A stretch of DNA of 23,471 nucleotides from contig JBKHJA010000029.1 of NCBI GenBank assembly GCA_046538375.1, positions 1 through 23,471 on the forward strand, read 5' to 3'. The translations under genes were made by a program, and so were the position numbers. Position 1 is the stretch's first letter. Every line of letters begins with the position of its first letter. This document shows, piece after piece, positions 1 to 7,528 of the stretch. This DNA is from JBKHJA01 sp046538375. GTDB lineage: Bacteria; Acidobacteriota; Aminicenantia; Aminicenantales; Aminicenantaceae. The notes under the pieces were generated by a model that worked only from the letters and a program-made list of their open reading frames with translations, had not been told where the DNA came from and made no database searches.

Positions 1-125
1 GGAACCGTGCCCGCTCAGTCCTCATAGGGGCTTCCTCACCCCCCATCCCTCACCCTTTTCAATCAGATATTTATGCTCATCACGGTTTTGGAAATGCTTA
101 AAGCGGGTGATTTAAGGGAGAAGGA
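1..125. other. Left-edge non-coding stretch downstream of jag
   Basis: This is the sequence after the jag stop codon up to the window edge. I see no convincing gene here. On the minus strand it contains two copies of GGTGAGG in a G-rich run at about 31-56. A small AT-rich inverted repeat (CTTAAA at 97-102, TTTAAG at 111-116, 8-nt loop) lies just beyond jag, but no T-run follows it, so it is a poor terminator candidate. A short open frame running off the left edge (ATG at 46 or 25, minus strand) resembles no family I know. Confidence 0.4.
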
Positions 126-770
126 TTAGGATGACCGGGATTGATTTTTTTCAGGAAAAATCTTCACTCTTTTCAGAAAGCCGTCGCCCATGCTTTGGGT
201 GGTGATTCCGGGAATTTGGTTAACAGCGATATGGATAATCCGCCTTTCATAGGGATTCATCAAATCCAAAATTTCATTCTTCCCTGTTTCATGAACCTGG
301 TGAGCCATTTTCTGGGCGAACTGCTGGAGTTCTCTCTCTTTCCTCTTTTTGTAGAAATCACAATCGGTTTGCACTTTATGGGATGAGATTTTATTGAGTA
401 TGTGCTGCAGGGCCAACAACAAAGATCCGTCTTTGCGCAGCAGCAGATGCTTATCCCGGCCATTGAAAATAAGATAAAGCATTTTGTTTTTTCTTTTGAT
501 TTGATACTTGACATCCAGCTGGATGAAAGAGAGAAGCTTATCCAGAAATTCAACCACAGTGTTTTCTTCTTCTCCCTTTTTTGGCCAGGCCCGGATGACA
601 ATCTCTTTGCTTTTTATCCCGAAAAGCTTGGTTTTTTCAGCCACAATCTCGTAGTTGAATTGAGAACGCGGAAGTCTGAGGCTGTGTTCAGCAGTCTTTA
701 TAACCTCTTCCAGATTCCTTCCTTTGAATTCTTGTTTTTGATTGTTATTTTCTTCTTTTTTTACTTCCAT
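126..770 (-). CDS. jag: Jag/KhpB-family RNA-binding protein (Jag_N-KH-R3H)
   Basis: This is a 214-residue cytoplasmic RNA-binding protein of the Jag (SpoIIIJ-associated, KhpB/EloR) family. Residues about 15-65 match the Jag_N domain, with FKGRNLEEVIKTAEHSL followed by a basic patch around KLFGIKSKE. A KH-like domain follows at about 70-150. A C-terminal R3H domain contains NPYERRIIHIAV and ends with GDGFLKRVKIFPE. Family members bind RNA and, in Firmicutes, affect cell elongation and division; the role outside Firmicutes is poorly known. The ATG overlaps the 3' end of yidC by 26 bp, so translation is probably coupled. Position directly after yidC is the classical location of jag and supports the call. 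It is the last gene of the rpmH block. Confidence 0.9.
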   Translation of the reverse strand: MEVKKEENNNQKQEFKGRNLEEVIKTAEHSLRLPRSQFNYEIVAEKTKLFGIKSKEIVIRAWPKKGEEENTVVEFLDKLLSFIQLDVKYQIKRKNKMLYLIFNGRDKHLLLRKDGSLLLALQHILNKISSHKVQTDCDFYKKRKERELQQFAQKMAHQVHETGKNEILDLMNPYERRIIHIAVNQIPGITTQSMGDGFLKRVKIFPEKNQSRSS

Positions 771-2400
771 GGGATTCTCTTTTTTTCTTTTTCATCAGTC
801 GGTTCATGATCACCTGCTGTCCGATTTGAAGAATATTGTTGGTTAACCAGTAGAGGACCAAACCGCTCTGGAAATTCATAAAAAAGATGACCATGATGAC
901 CGGCATGATGAGCATCATTTTCTGTTGAGTGGGATCGGCAGAGGTGGGAGTGAGCTTTTGGCTTATGTACTGGCTGATGCCCATCAGAATGGGAGTGACG
1001 TAATAAGGATCCTTTAAGGAGAGATCGTTTATCCACAGAATGAAGGGGCTGTGTCTGAACTCGATAGATACCACCAGCAGCCGGAAAAATCCCCAGAAAA
1101 TAGGAATCTGGATGAGCATAGGCAGGCAGCCTCCAGCAGGATTGATGCCATGTTCCTTGTAGAGTTTCATCATTTCTTCGTTCATCTTGCGCCTTTGGGC
1201 AATATCCTTTTTTGCCTTCTTGTACTTGGCTCTTAAGGCTTTTATTTTAGGCTGCAGCTCCTGCATCTTGGCCATGGAGCGGGTACTGCTGTAGGTTAGA
1301 GGGAAAAACAGGATTTTTATGATCAGGGTGAGGATGATGATGGAAAAACCCCAGTTGGGAATGAAACTGTGGACAAATTTTATAGCCTTGAGGAGGATTT
1401 GAGCGATCCATCCGAAAAATCCGAATTTGATCAGGTCTTTGGCCTTGGGGGCAAACTCTTCAAGGGCATCATAGTCTTTTGGCCCCAGAAAGGCTTTCTG
1501 GGGATGAGTCAGTGCCAGGAAGAAAGAAGGAGCCTGTTCGCTTTCTTCTTTCAGGAAGAAAGCTGTTGATTTTTGTGTAGAGGTCAGGAATAGAGCCGTG
1601 AAATAGTTGTCTTCGTAGGCAGCCCAGGTGACAAAATGGAATACACTCTCTTCGGGTTTGTATTTTATCTCCTTTTGACGGTAAATTTTGGAACCGGCTA
1701 AGACGGCCACACCGCTGTCTGCGCCGAACCGCCTCTCTTTTTCTTCAGGGGTGGGATTCCTGAGGCTGGGGCCCCAGAGGAGCTGATGATCGATTCTCTG
1801 GTTGTTTTTCCAGACATTGATTTTGACATCGAAGGTGTACTTTCCATCCTGAAAAATGAAGACTTTTTCCACCCGGGTTCCCTCTCCGTCTGCATACTGA
1901 AAACGAAGCTCGCCTTTTTGGCCGTCCCATAACTCCAGTTTTCGATCAGAGAATTGGTAAAGAGCGTTGTTGATAGTCCGGTCAAAGGCAGAGTCTTCTG
2001 TTTTCAAACAGAAAGGATATCTGTCAATTTCCTGAGATCGGCGGGAGACCAGTTCTAGATTTTCTCCTTCATCGTCCTTATGTTTTTTCAGCCTCCAGTT
2101 TTCCAGCACAGCTCCTTTATTGTTCCAAACCGCTTGGTAAAGAGAAGTTTCGATGAGGATGTGCTGTTCGGATTCTTCCGAAAGAGGCTTCTCCATTTTC
2201 TTTTCTGCTGGCAGCTCTGTCTCTGGGGAGGGTTCAGGGGGTGGAGGTTGAGGGGAGACTTCCTTTTTGGGTCTGGTCTCTGCTGGAGAAGGTATTTCTG
2301 GAGGTGTTTCCTGAGGTTGGGGCTTTTTGACGAAGATAGCTTGATACAGGACCAGCACCAGGAAAGAGAGGACAATAGCCAGTAAAATTCTTTTTTCCAT
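745..2400 (-). CDS. yidC: Membrane protein insertase YidC
   Basis: This 551-residue protein inserts membrane proteins, alone or with SecYEG, and is of the long Gram-negative type. An N-terminal transmembrane helix (about 5-23) is followed by a proline/glutamate-rich linker (about 27-70) and the large periplasmic P1 domain (about 75-320). The conserved five-helix insertase core occupies about 345-535. The core shows WGFSIIILTLIIKILFFPL, the STRSMAKMQELQPKIKALR segment with the hydrophilic-groove arginine, the cytoplasmic coiled hairpin (KYKKAKKDIAQRRKMNEEMMKLYKEHG shortened in many homologues), and NPAGGCLPMLIQIPIFWGF. The C-terminal tail is highly basic (KKKKRESHGSKKRRK), as expected for ribosome contact. 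It starts 11 nt after the yidD stop and has no strong Shine-Dalgarno, which points to coupling with upstream genes. A lone TTATCCACA inside the gene (1029-1037) is probably coincidental. Confidence 0.97.
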   Translation of the reverse strand: MEKRILLAIVLSFLVLVLYQAIFVKKPQPQETPPEIPSPAETRPKKEVSPQPPPPEPSPETELPAEKKMEKPLSEESEQHILIETSLYQAVWNNKGAVLENWRLKKHKDDEGENLELVSRRSQEIDRYPFCLKTEDSAFDRTINNALYQFSDRKLELWDGQKGELRFQYADGEGTRVEKVFIFQDGKYTFDVKINVWKNNQRIDHQLLWGPSLRNPTPEEKERRFGADSGVAVLAGSKIYRQKEIKYKPEESVFHFVTWAAYEDNYFTALFLTSTQKSTAFFLKEESEQAPSFFLALTHPQKAFLGPKDYDALEEFAPKAKDLIKFGFFGWIAQILLKAIKFVHSFIPNWGFSIIILTLIIKILFFPLTYSSTRSMAKMQELQPKIKALRAKYKKAKKDIAQRRKMNEEMMKLYKEHGINPAGGCLPMLIQIPIFWGFFRLLVVSIEFRHSPFILWINDLSLKDPYYVTPILMGISQYISQKLTPTSADPTQQKMMLIMPVIMVIFFMNFQSGLVLYWLTNNILQIGQQVIMNRLMKKKKRESHGSKKRRK

Positions 2401-2411
2401 CGGTTAATCGG

Positions 2412-2621
2412 CTAAGGCACCGGATCAATCCCTCCGGGATGGAAGGGGTGACAGCGGAGAAATCTTTTTCCTCCCAGAAATATACCTTTCATCAGCCCAT
2501 ATTTCGCTACGGCTTGATGTGTGTAAGTTGAGCAGGAAGGGTGGAATCGGCATTGGTTACCGAGGAGGGGTGAGATGAACAGCTGGTAGATTCTTATCAA
2601 AATCAATGTGACGTGTTTCAT
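2412..2621 (-). CDS. yidD: Membrane protein insertion efficiency factor YidD
   Basis: This 69-residue protein of the YidD (DUF37) family assists YidC-dependent insertion at the inner face of the cytoplasmic membrane. Family signatures are visible: an N-terminal amphipathic stretch (LILIRIYQLFISPLLG), the cysteine motif CRFHPSCSTYTHQAV at about 24-38, and the C-terminal RCHPFHPGGIDPVP. The ATG follows the rnpA TAG stop with no gap, so the two genes are almost certainly translationally coupled. Length and position between rnpA and yidC are standard for the family. Confidence 0.95.
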   Translation of the reverse strand: MKHVTLILIRIYQLFISPLLGNQCRFHPSCSTYTHQAVAKYGLMKGIFLGGKRFLRCHPFHPGGIDPVP

Positions 2622-2975
2622 CTAGATTGAATTTTGGGAACTGATGTGGGCTATGGCTTCCAGATATTCTTTTTGGAGAGCGGACCAGGATAGATCCGCT
2701 ATATCTTTTTTAGGAATGATAACAATATCCATGGGTTTATTCAGAAGATTTTTGTTCCTTCGAAAAAGTTCTCTCATCCATCTTTTTATTTTGTTTCTCT
2801 TAACGGCGTTGCCCACTTTCTTACTGGCCACGATGGCAATTCTGGAAGAGCTTAAATTGTTGGCAAGATAGATGAGACTGAAATATTTTCCTCTGTAACG
2901 TTTTCCTTTTCTGTACAGAAATAAAAAATCTTTTTTCTTTCTAATCCTCTGTTGAGGACTGAATTTTTCGTCCAT
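2622..2975 (-). CDS. rnpA: Ribonuclease P protein component
   Basis: This 117-residue basic protein is the protein subunit of RNase P, which together with the RNase P RNA matures the 5' ends of tRNAs. It begins with RIRKKKDFLFLYRKGKRYRGKYFSLIY, and the RNR signature appears as VGNAVKRNKIKRWMRELFR at about 57-75. A hydrophobic strand (DIVIIPKKDIADLSW) and a C-terminal helix follow. The ATG shares one base with the rpmH stop (TAATG), so translation is coupled to ribosomal protein L34. The RNase P RNA gene is not in this window. Confidence 0.95.
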   Translation of the reverse strand: MDEKFSPQQRIRKKKDFLFLYRKGKRYRGKYFSLIYLANNLSSSRIAIVASKKVGNAVKRNKIKRWMRELFRRNKNLLNKPMDIVIIPKKDIADLSWSALQKEYLEAIAHISSQNSI

Positions 2976-3109
2976 TAAGCAGAGAGTTTTTTTCTGCCTT
3001 TTTGGCGGCGGTTCTTGATGATGCGCTGACCGCCTTTGGTTCTCATCCGAACCAGAAAGCCGTGTGTTTTTTTCCTTTTTCTTTTGTTGGGCTGAAATGT
3101 TCTTTTCAT
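2975..3109 (-). CDS. rpmH: 50S ribosomal protein L34
   Basis: This is a 44-codon gene found by direct translation of the minus strand. The product begins MKRTFQPNKRKRKKTHGF and continues with the conserved FLVRMRTKGGQRIIKNRR and KGRKKLSA, which is unmistakable L34 of the large ribosomal subunit. A weak purine-rich site (AGAGAAG) precedes the ATG. Its TAA overlaps the rnpA ATG by one base. It is the first gene of the rpmH-rnpA-yidD-yidC-jag block and has a good promoter upstream. In many bacteria dnaA lies next to rpmH; here a divergent carD-like gene occupies that place. Confidence 0.97.
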   Translation of the reverse strand: MKRTFQPNKRKRKKTHGFLVRMRTKGGQRIIKNRRQKGRKKLSA

Positions 3110-3139
3110 GGCTTCTCTAAGTACTGAATCAGAAAAAGT

Positions 3140-3168
3140 ATGTTAATAAACCTGTGATTGTCTGTCAA
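3140..3168 (-). promoter_or_regulatory. Sigma70-type promoter for the rpmH operon
   Basis: On the minus strand a perfect -35 box TTGACA (3163-3168) is followed by a 17-bp spacer and TAACAT (3140-3145, 4 of 6 consensus bases). The predicted start lies near 3133, which gives a leader of about 24 nt before the rpmH ATG. It is back-to-back with the carD promoter. Confidence 0.7.
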
Positions 3169-3217
3169 GAGCCCTTCCTCGCTCACCTCAGCGAAAAAAA
3201 ATAATGCTAAACAATAT

Positions 3218-3246
3218 TTGACTCCTTTCCCCTTATGGATTATAAT
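3218..3246 (+). promoter_or_regulatory. Strong promoter giving a leaderless carD transcript
   Basis: TTGACT (3218-3223, 5 of 6) and a perfect TATAAT (3241-3246) are separated by exactly 17 bp. The expected transcription start is 3252-3254, and the carD-like ATG begins at 3255. Nothing resembling a Shine-Dalgarno sequence lies between the -10 box and the ATG (TACAAACA). The sequence therefore predicts an mRNA with a leader of 0-3 nt. Confidence 0.75.
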
Positions 3247-3254
3247 TACAAACA

Positions 3255-3773
3255 ATGGATATGTTCAAGATTGGGGATAAAGTCCTTTATCCCAATCAAG
3301 GCCTTGGGGTGATCGAAGATATCCAGGAAGAAAAACATTACGGGGAAAGTTTCAAGATATACAGAGTAAGAATCCTGGCCAATAACACTCTGGTACTGGT
3401 TCCCTCCGCCAATGCAAGTGAAATTGGCATCCGCAAGCCCATTGCTGAAGACAGGCTGGATAAAATATACAAATTCATGAGAAACGGCCACGTGGATGTG
3501 ACCATGAACTGGAAGGGCCGGTACAAGGAACACCTGGATTTGATGAAGACTGGATCGATCCTGGATACGGCTCTAGTTCTCAAGAGCCTCTACTACCTCA
3601 ACTTGATCAAGCCCCTGTCTTTCCGCGAGAAAAAAATGATGGAGAAGGCAAAGAACCTGATGGTATCCGAAATGTCTGAAGTTTCCTCTCTTTCTTCTTC
3701 CGAAGTCGAGGAGAAATTACTGCAAACTCTAGCCCTTTGCTTTAAAAATATGCAGTCTCAAATAGATTCCTGA
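3255..3773 (+). CDS. CarD/CdnL-family RNA polymerase-binding regulator
   Basis: This 172-residue protein has the CarD_CdnL_TRCF fold. The N-terminal Tudor-like domain starts FKIGDKVLYPNQGLGVIEDI and includes a strand region (FKIYRVRILANNTLVLVPSANA) at about 34-56; this half binds the RNA polymerase beta subunit in known CarD/CdnL proteins. The C-terminal helical half (about 65-165) contains WKGRYKEHLDLMKTGSILDTALVLKSLYYL and KPLSFREKKMMEKAKNLMVSE, typical of the DNA-contacting domain that stabilises open promoter complexes. A serine-rich segment (SSLSSSE) lies near residue 145. The expected role is global control of transcription initiation, often of rRNA and growth genes. ATG 3255 abuts its own promoter; a second in-frame ATG at 3261 (MDM) could also be used. 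It leads a plus-strand unit with the CorC-like gene and smpB. Confidence 0.9.
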   Translation: MDMFKIGDKVLYPNQGLGVIEDIQEEKHYGESFKIYRVRILANNTLVLVPSANASEIGIRKPIAEDRLDKIYKFMRNGHVDVTMNWKGRYKEHLDLMKTGSILDTALVLKSLYYLNLIKPLSFREKKMMEKAKNLMVSEMSEVSSLSSSEVEEKLLQTLALCFKNMQSQIDS

Positions 3774-3779
3774 TTATTT

Positions 3780-3793
3780 AAGGAATGTTCCTT
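3780..3793 (+). promoter_or_regulatory. Palindrome enclosing the start codon of the CorC-like gene
   Basis: AAGGAA-TG-TTCCTT is a perfect inverted repeat. Its left arm is the only Shine-Dalgarno-like sequence, and its centre contains the ATG at 3785. The SD-like bases touch the ATG instead of lying 5-9 nt away. Folding would hide the start site. Translation reaching the carD stop (ending 3773) could open it. Confidence 0.35.
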
Positions 3794-5062
3794 CCAGCTC
3801 TTATCCTTTTCTTTCTTTTTTTGGTGTTCAGTGCTTTTTTTTCTTCTTCGGAGACAGCCTTTATAGCTGCCAGCCCTTATAAGCTTGATTATCTGGAAAA
3901 GAAAGGTTCCAGAAGGGCGAGATTGGTTCAGAGACTGCTGAAAAGAGTGGATAACCTCCTGGCCACCATCTTGATCGGCAACACTTTGGTCAACACAGCC
4001 GCTGCTTCGATGGCCACTTTTATTTTTGTTTCTTTCCTCCCTGATAAGAATCAGGCTGTTCTATGGGCCACTCTGGTCACCACATTTTTAATTCTCCTGC
4101 TATCAGAGATAACTCCCAAGACTTACACCGCCTATAATCCTCTCAAAGTCTCCTTCCTGTTCGTCCGGCCTCTGAGGATCTTTGTCTTTCTCTTCTATCC
4201 CTTGGTCCAATTTTTTACCTTCTTTTCCCGCCTGATTTTCCCTGATTCCAAGAGGAAAATGTTGGGTGTTTCTTCCCTCAATGAGGAAGAGATGAAAGTT
4301 TTGCTGGCTATGGGAATAAAAGGGATGTCCTCTTTAAGGAAAAAAATGATCTCAGGCACTCTAGAGATCGGGACTCGACCCATAAGAGAAATCATGATCC
4401 CCCGCCCCCAGGTGAAAGCTTTGGAGAAGAGTTCTTCTTTAAAAGAGATCTTGGAAATTGTGCTTTCCTCGGGGTTTTCACGATATCCTGTGTACAGGCA
4501 TCGACTGGATAACATCGAAGGCTTTATCCACGCCAAAGACATTATTCCCTATCTTACTGATAATAAAGAATTTAAGATAGAAGACATCATAAGAAAGCCA
4601 TTTTTTGTCCCTGAATCTGCTTCCCTGGAGAAAGTGTTGATCCAGATGCAGGAGAAGGTCATACATTTTGCTTTTGTGGTGGATGAATTCGGCAATATGG
4701 AGGGTATCGTAACCCTGGAAGATATCATGGAGGAGATTGTGGGAGAAATCCAGGATGAGTATGATGTGGAGGCAGAGGAGTGGATCAACCAGGTTGAACA
4801 CAATATTTATCTGGTGAAGGGTATCGCTTCGGTTAAAGAGGTGAACCGGACGCTTCCTTTGAGGCTTCCCGAGAAAACAGAATACACCACCATAGCCGGA
4901 TTTTTCCTGTATGAGTTCGGGAGAATTCCCAAGGAAGGAGACACACTGGATTATGGAGGCCACAGACTTAATGTAGAGAAAATGGGTAAACGCCATATCA
5001 ATCTGCTGCGAATCGAACTATCCCAGAGTCAAAAGAAGGGCTACGATGAAAGTCATCGCTAA
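3785..5062 (+). CDS. HlyC/CorC (CNNM) family membrane transporter
   Basis: This 425-residue protein has the three-part CNNM/CorC layout. A DUF21 transmembrane domain spans about 1-150 (FFSSSETAFIAAS near the start, IGNTLVNTAAASMATFI, TFLILLLSEITPKTY). A CBS pair follows at about 195-320, including IREIMIPRPQV, FSRYPVYRHRLDNIEGFIHAKD and FVVDEFGNMEGIVTLEDIMEEIVGEI. A C-terminal CorC_HlyC domain covers about 335-415. Relatives act in magnesium or other divalent-cation export; haemolysin is a misleading historical name. The gene starts 11 nt after the carD stop, and its 3' end overlaps smpB by 17 bp. The substrate cannot be assigned from sequence alone. Confidence 0.9.
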   Translation: MFLPALILFFLFLVFSAFFSSSETAFIAASPYKLDYLEKKGSRRARLVQRLLKRVDNLLATILIGNTLVNTAAASMATFIFVSFLPDKNQAVLWATLVTTFLILLLSEITPKTYTAYNPLKVSFLFVRPLRIFVFLFYPLVQFFTFFSRLIFPDSKRKMLGVSSLNEEEMKVLLAMGIKGMSSLRKKMISGTLEIGTRPIREIMIPRPQVKALEKSSSLKEILEIVLSSGFSRYPVYRHRLDNIEGFIHAKDIIPYLTDNKEFKIEDIIRKPFFVPESASLEKVLIQMQEKVIHFAFVVDEFGNMEGIVTLEDIMEEIVGEIQDEYDVEAEEWINQVEHNIYLVKGIASVKEVNRTLPLRLPEKTEYTTIAGFFLYEFGRIPKEGDTLDYGGHRLNVEKMGKRHINLLRIELSQSQKKGYDESHR

Positions 5063-5513
5063 GAACAAAAAGGCTTATTTCAACTATGAAATTATAGAAA
5101 GCATGGAAGCGGGCATCTCTTTGCTGGGAACAGAGGTCAAATCCATAAGAGATGGAAAGGTTAGCTTGAAAGAGAGCTATGCGGAGATAAAAGACGGACA
5201 GGTTTTTTTAATAAATTGTCATATCAGTCCTTACCCCCCGGCCAACAGGTTCAATCATGAGCCGCGGAGAGAGAAAAAGCTGCTTCTTCACCGCCAGGAG
5301 ATCAAGCGTCTGACCGGAAAGATAAAAGAGAAAGGTCTCACCCTCATCCCCACCAAGATTCTGATCAACCATAAGGGCAAAATCAAGGTGGAGATTTCAT
5401 TGGGTAAGGGAAAGAAGGAATACCAGAAGAGGGAGGCCATAAGAGAAAGGGACCGGGAGAGGGAGATGAGAGCCGAACTGAAGAGGTGGAAGAAGGACCG
5501 AGGCCGCTTTTAA
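5046..5513 (+). CDS. smpB: SsrA-binding protein SmpB
   Basis: This 155-residue protein binds tmRNA and delivers it to stalled ribosomes for trans-translation. Family features are clear: KNKKAYFNYEIIESMEAGISLLGTEVKSIR at the N terminus (beta-barrel RNA-binding core), ISPYPPANRFNHEPRREKKLLLHR, and a long basic C-terminal tail (KKEYQKREAIRERDREREM) that folds into the mRNA channel. The ATG overlaps the end of the CorC-like gene by 17 bp, and AAGGG lies a few bases upstream. The tmRNA gene is not in this window. A hairpin follows the stop codon. Confidence 0.97.
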   Translation: MKVIAKNKKAYFNYEIIESMEAGISLLGTEVKSIRDGKVSLKESYAEIKDGQVFLINCHISPYPPANRFNHEPRREKKLLLHRQEIKRLTGKIKEKGLTLIPTKILINHKGKIKVEISLGKGKKEYQKREAIRERDREREMRAELKRWKKDRGRF

Positions 5514-5532
5514 GGCCTGCCGATTTTTAACT

Positions 5533-5554
5533 TAAAAGAGTGCTTGCTCTTTTA
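5533..5554. terminator. Bidirectional hairpin between convergent smpB and the M1 peptidase gene
   Basis: TAAAAGAG (5533-5540) and CTCTTTTA (5547-5554) form a perfect 8-bp stem with a 6-nt loop, with AT-rich flanks on both sides. It sits between two convergent genes and overlaps the last bases of the peptidase gene, as expected of a shared terminator. The stem is AT-rich, so termination may be partial. Confidence 0.6.
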
Positions 5555-7324
5555 TTTAATCCAGCTGTTATTTTCTTTATCCAGCTCGAATTCGATGATA
5601 CCCTGTGGATCGATCTTGATGTATTCGATCTCAGCTGCGTGGCTGAAATCAAACATCACAGAATTCTGGATGTTGTCCCATTCCCGGACCTCTTCGCTGT
5701 CATCCACAAAGTGGACCAAAATCTTTACCGGGAACCGGAGGCATCCCTCTCTCTTTATCCAGACCTGATTTCCTTCCACCTTCTCCACTTTAAAATCTAC
5801 GGTATGAGTTGTGTTCATATACTCATCGAAGAATCGTTTCCAATTCTTACCGGTGACCTCATAGACCACCTCAAAGAAATCTTCAGTTTCAGGATGCTTG
5901 AATTTCCATCTCTGGAAGAAAGTCTTCATCACCTTGCCCCAGAGTTCTTCCCCAAAGTGATTGTTCAGGGTATGGAGCATCATCTCTGGCTTGCAGTAGG
6001 TGAGGGTGAAATACTCGTCGCCAGGACGGTAGAGCCAGGAGGGCTGGAGCACAGTGGCTGCCTTTGCCATCTTAAGATAAAAATTCCTCTCATGCTCTCT
6101 GGCTGTTTCTTTGATCCCTTTGTAGTCCTTTAAAAGATATTTCCCGTATCCGTATTCAAGCGCCTTGGTGGAGGCATAGGAGTTGATCCCTTCATCCACC
6201 CACACATGATCAGTTTCATTGTTGGCCACAATTCCCATCCACCAGTTATGGCCGAATTCATGGATGGTCAGCCACTCAATGTACCGGTCGGATTCTGGAA
6301 GAGGGTCAGACTGGTAGACCTCGATCTCATAGTTAGAATCAAAATTCCCGGTGAGAAAAAGAGTGGGATACTCCATCTCTCCTGTATCCCGGTGCTTGGT
6401 GTCCACCATGGTCACCACAGGATAGGGATACTTTCCGTAGCGGCTTCCGTAATATTCAAAGCAGACTTTGACAGCCCTGAGGAAGCGGTCTGCCATAGCC
6501 ACATGGTCGGGCTGGCACATGAATCGAATCTCTGTATCTTCAAATCGGTCCATGATTTCAACAAAGTCCGGGTCTGCACACCATGCAAAATCGTGGATAT
6601 CCTCGCAGTAGTGTCGAAGCCTCTTCCACCCGTTTCCGAGGTTTTTTTCCTCAATACGCACCCCTGTCGCCCCCACCATGTACTCTTCTGGAATGATAAT
6701 GGTCACATCATAGACCCCGAAATCCGAATAGAACTCGCCGTTGCTGTGATACTGGTGGCAGACCCAGTGCCCGTCCTCAAATACTCCTAACTTTGGAAAC
6801 CACTGTGTCACACTGAAGAAATTTTTCTCATAGCCTGATCGGGATACAACAGGGGGAAGCTTGGTTTCAAACTCAAGGAATAGCCTCAGTTCCTCACCGG
6901 GCCCCACAGGCCGGGGAAGCTTTACAGCGCAGACAGTCCGGTCATGCGGATTGCCGTCATCAGGCTGGATGAAGGCTAAACGAGGAGCCAGGTCTGTGCC
7001 GTCGGGGAGAGCCATCTTCAAAACCCTGCAGTAACCCCAATGTCCGATGAGCTCCTCCGGGAACTCGGGCATTTCCAAAAGCAGAGAGCTTTTTTCATGG
7101 CTGAAGGCATTCTGGTAGAGATGAAACCGAAGCTCATGGACAGGGATGCGTGAAGTGTTTTTCCAGGTCAGTATTTCCTCGCCGGCCACTGTCTTTGTGT
7201 TTGGGTCGAGTTTGCAGGTTATGGTGTAGTTAGCGATGCGTTCACTCAGAGGTTCATAGAACATATTCTGTTGTCCGAAGGTAACCATGGGAAGAATAAG
7301 TATCACCACCAACACTCTTTTCAT
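5552..7324 (-). CDS. Secreted M1-family zinc metallopeptidase
   Basis: This 590-residue M1 (gluzincin) aminopeptidase-like protein carries a short Sec signal peptide (MKRVLVVILILPMVTFGQQ), so it should act in the envelope or outside the cell. An N-terminal beta-sandwich (about 30-220) precedes the catalytic domain. The zinc site is HEFGH at 355-359 plus Glu378 after the canonical 18-residue spacing (HEFGH-x18-E). The substrate-binding exopeptidase motif appears as GEMEY (315-319) instead of GAMEN, a variant I associate with other bacterial M1 proteins. TYCKPEMML (442-450) supplies the likely transition-state tyrosine. AGAGGAGG lies 6 nt before the ATG and fixes the start. It has its own promoter and is a single-gene unit. 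It probably trims peptides; the substrate is unknown. Confidence 0.9.
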   Translation of the reverse strand: MKRVLVVILILPMVTFGQQNMFYEPLSERIANYTITCKLDPNTKTVAGEEILTWKNTSRIPVHELRFHLYQNAFSHEKSSLLLEMPEFPEELIGHWGYCRVLKMALPDGTDLAPRLAFIQPDDGNPHDRTVCAVKLPRPVGPGEELRLFLEFETKLPPVVSRSGYEKNFFSVTQWFPKLGVFEDGHWVCHQYHSNGEFYSDFGVYDVTIIIPEEYMVGATGVRIEEKNLGNGWKRLRHYCEDIHDFAWCADPDFVEIMDRFEDTEIRFMCQPDHVAMADRFLRAVKVCFEYYGSRYGKYPYPVVTMVDTKHRDTGEMEYPTLFLTGNFDSNYEIEVYQSDPLPESDRYIEWLTIHEFGHNWWMGIVANNETDHVWVDEGINSYASTKALEYGYGKYLLKDYKGIKETAREHERNFYLKMAKAATVLQPSWLYRPGDEYFTLTYCKPEMMLHTLNNHFGEELWGKVMKTFFQRWKFKHPETEDFFEVVYEVTGKNWKRFFDEYMNTTHTVDFKVEKVEGNQVWIKREGCLRFPVKILVHFVDDSEEVREWDNIQNSVMFDFSHAAEIEYIKIDPQGIIEFELDKENNSWIK

Positions 7325-7377
7325 TTTATGCCTCCTCTCGAGAGTTAAACGGATATCAATTGCCTGGATAGTGTGTC

Positions 7378-7406
7378 ATCATAACAATCTGAAAATAGAA
7401 GGTCAA
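7378..7406 (-). promoter_or_regulatory. Promoter of the M1 peptidase gene
   Basis: On the minus strand TTGACC (7401-7406, 5 of 6) and TATGAT (7378-7383, 5 of 6) are separated by 17 bp. The expected start is near 7371, giving a leader of about 46 nt that ends in the strong AGAGGAGG ribosome-binding site (7331-7338). The rest of the 204-bp gap to pdxA holds no gene that I can see. Confidence 0.7.
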
Positions 7407-7528
7407 TCAGACCTTTTGACGGAGTCCTCTTATTTTTATGTGTCCAACCCAATTCCCTATGAAGGGATTGCTTAACTGGCCGTATAAAAATGGGGGAATT
7501 GTTTGATCTCTTAAGATTATAGTCTTGG

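Noticed and set aside
1..46. Partial minus-strand open frame running off the left edge (ATG at 46 or 25)
   Set aside because: Only about 15 residues, low-complexity G-rich context, no similarity to mnmE or another expected neighbour.
1029..1037. Perfect DnaA box TTATCCACA
   Set aside because: Single copy inside yidC and read as part of a conserved coding segment; no cluster or AT-rich unwinding region nearby.
5540..6133. 197-codon plus-strand open frame opposite the M1 peptidase gene
   Set aside because: It is the antisense shadow of a clearly conserved coding sequence and has no family resemblance.
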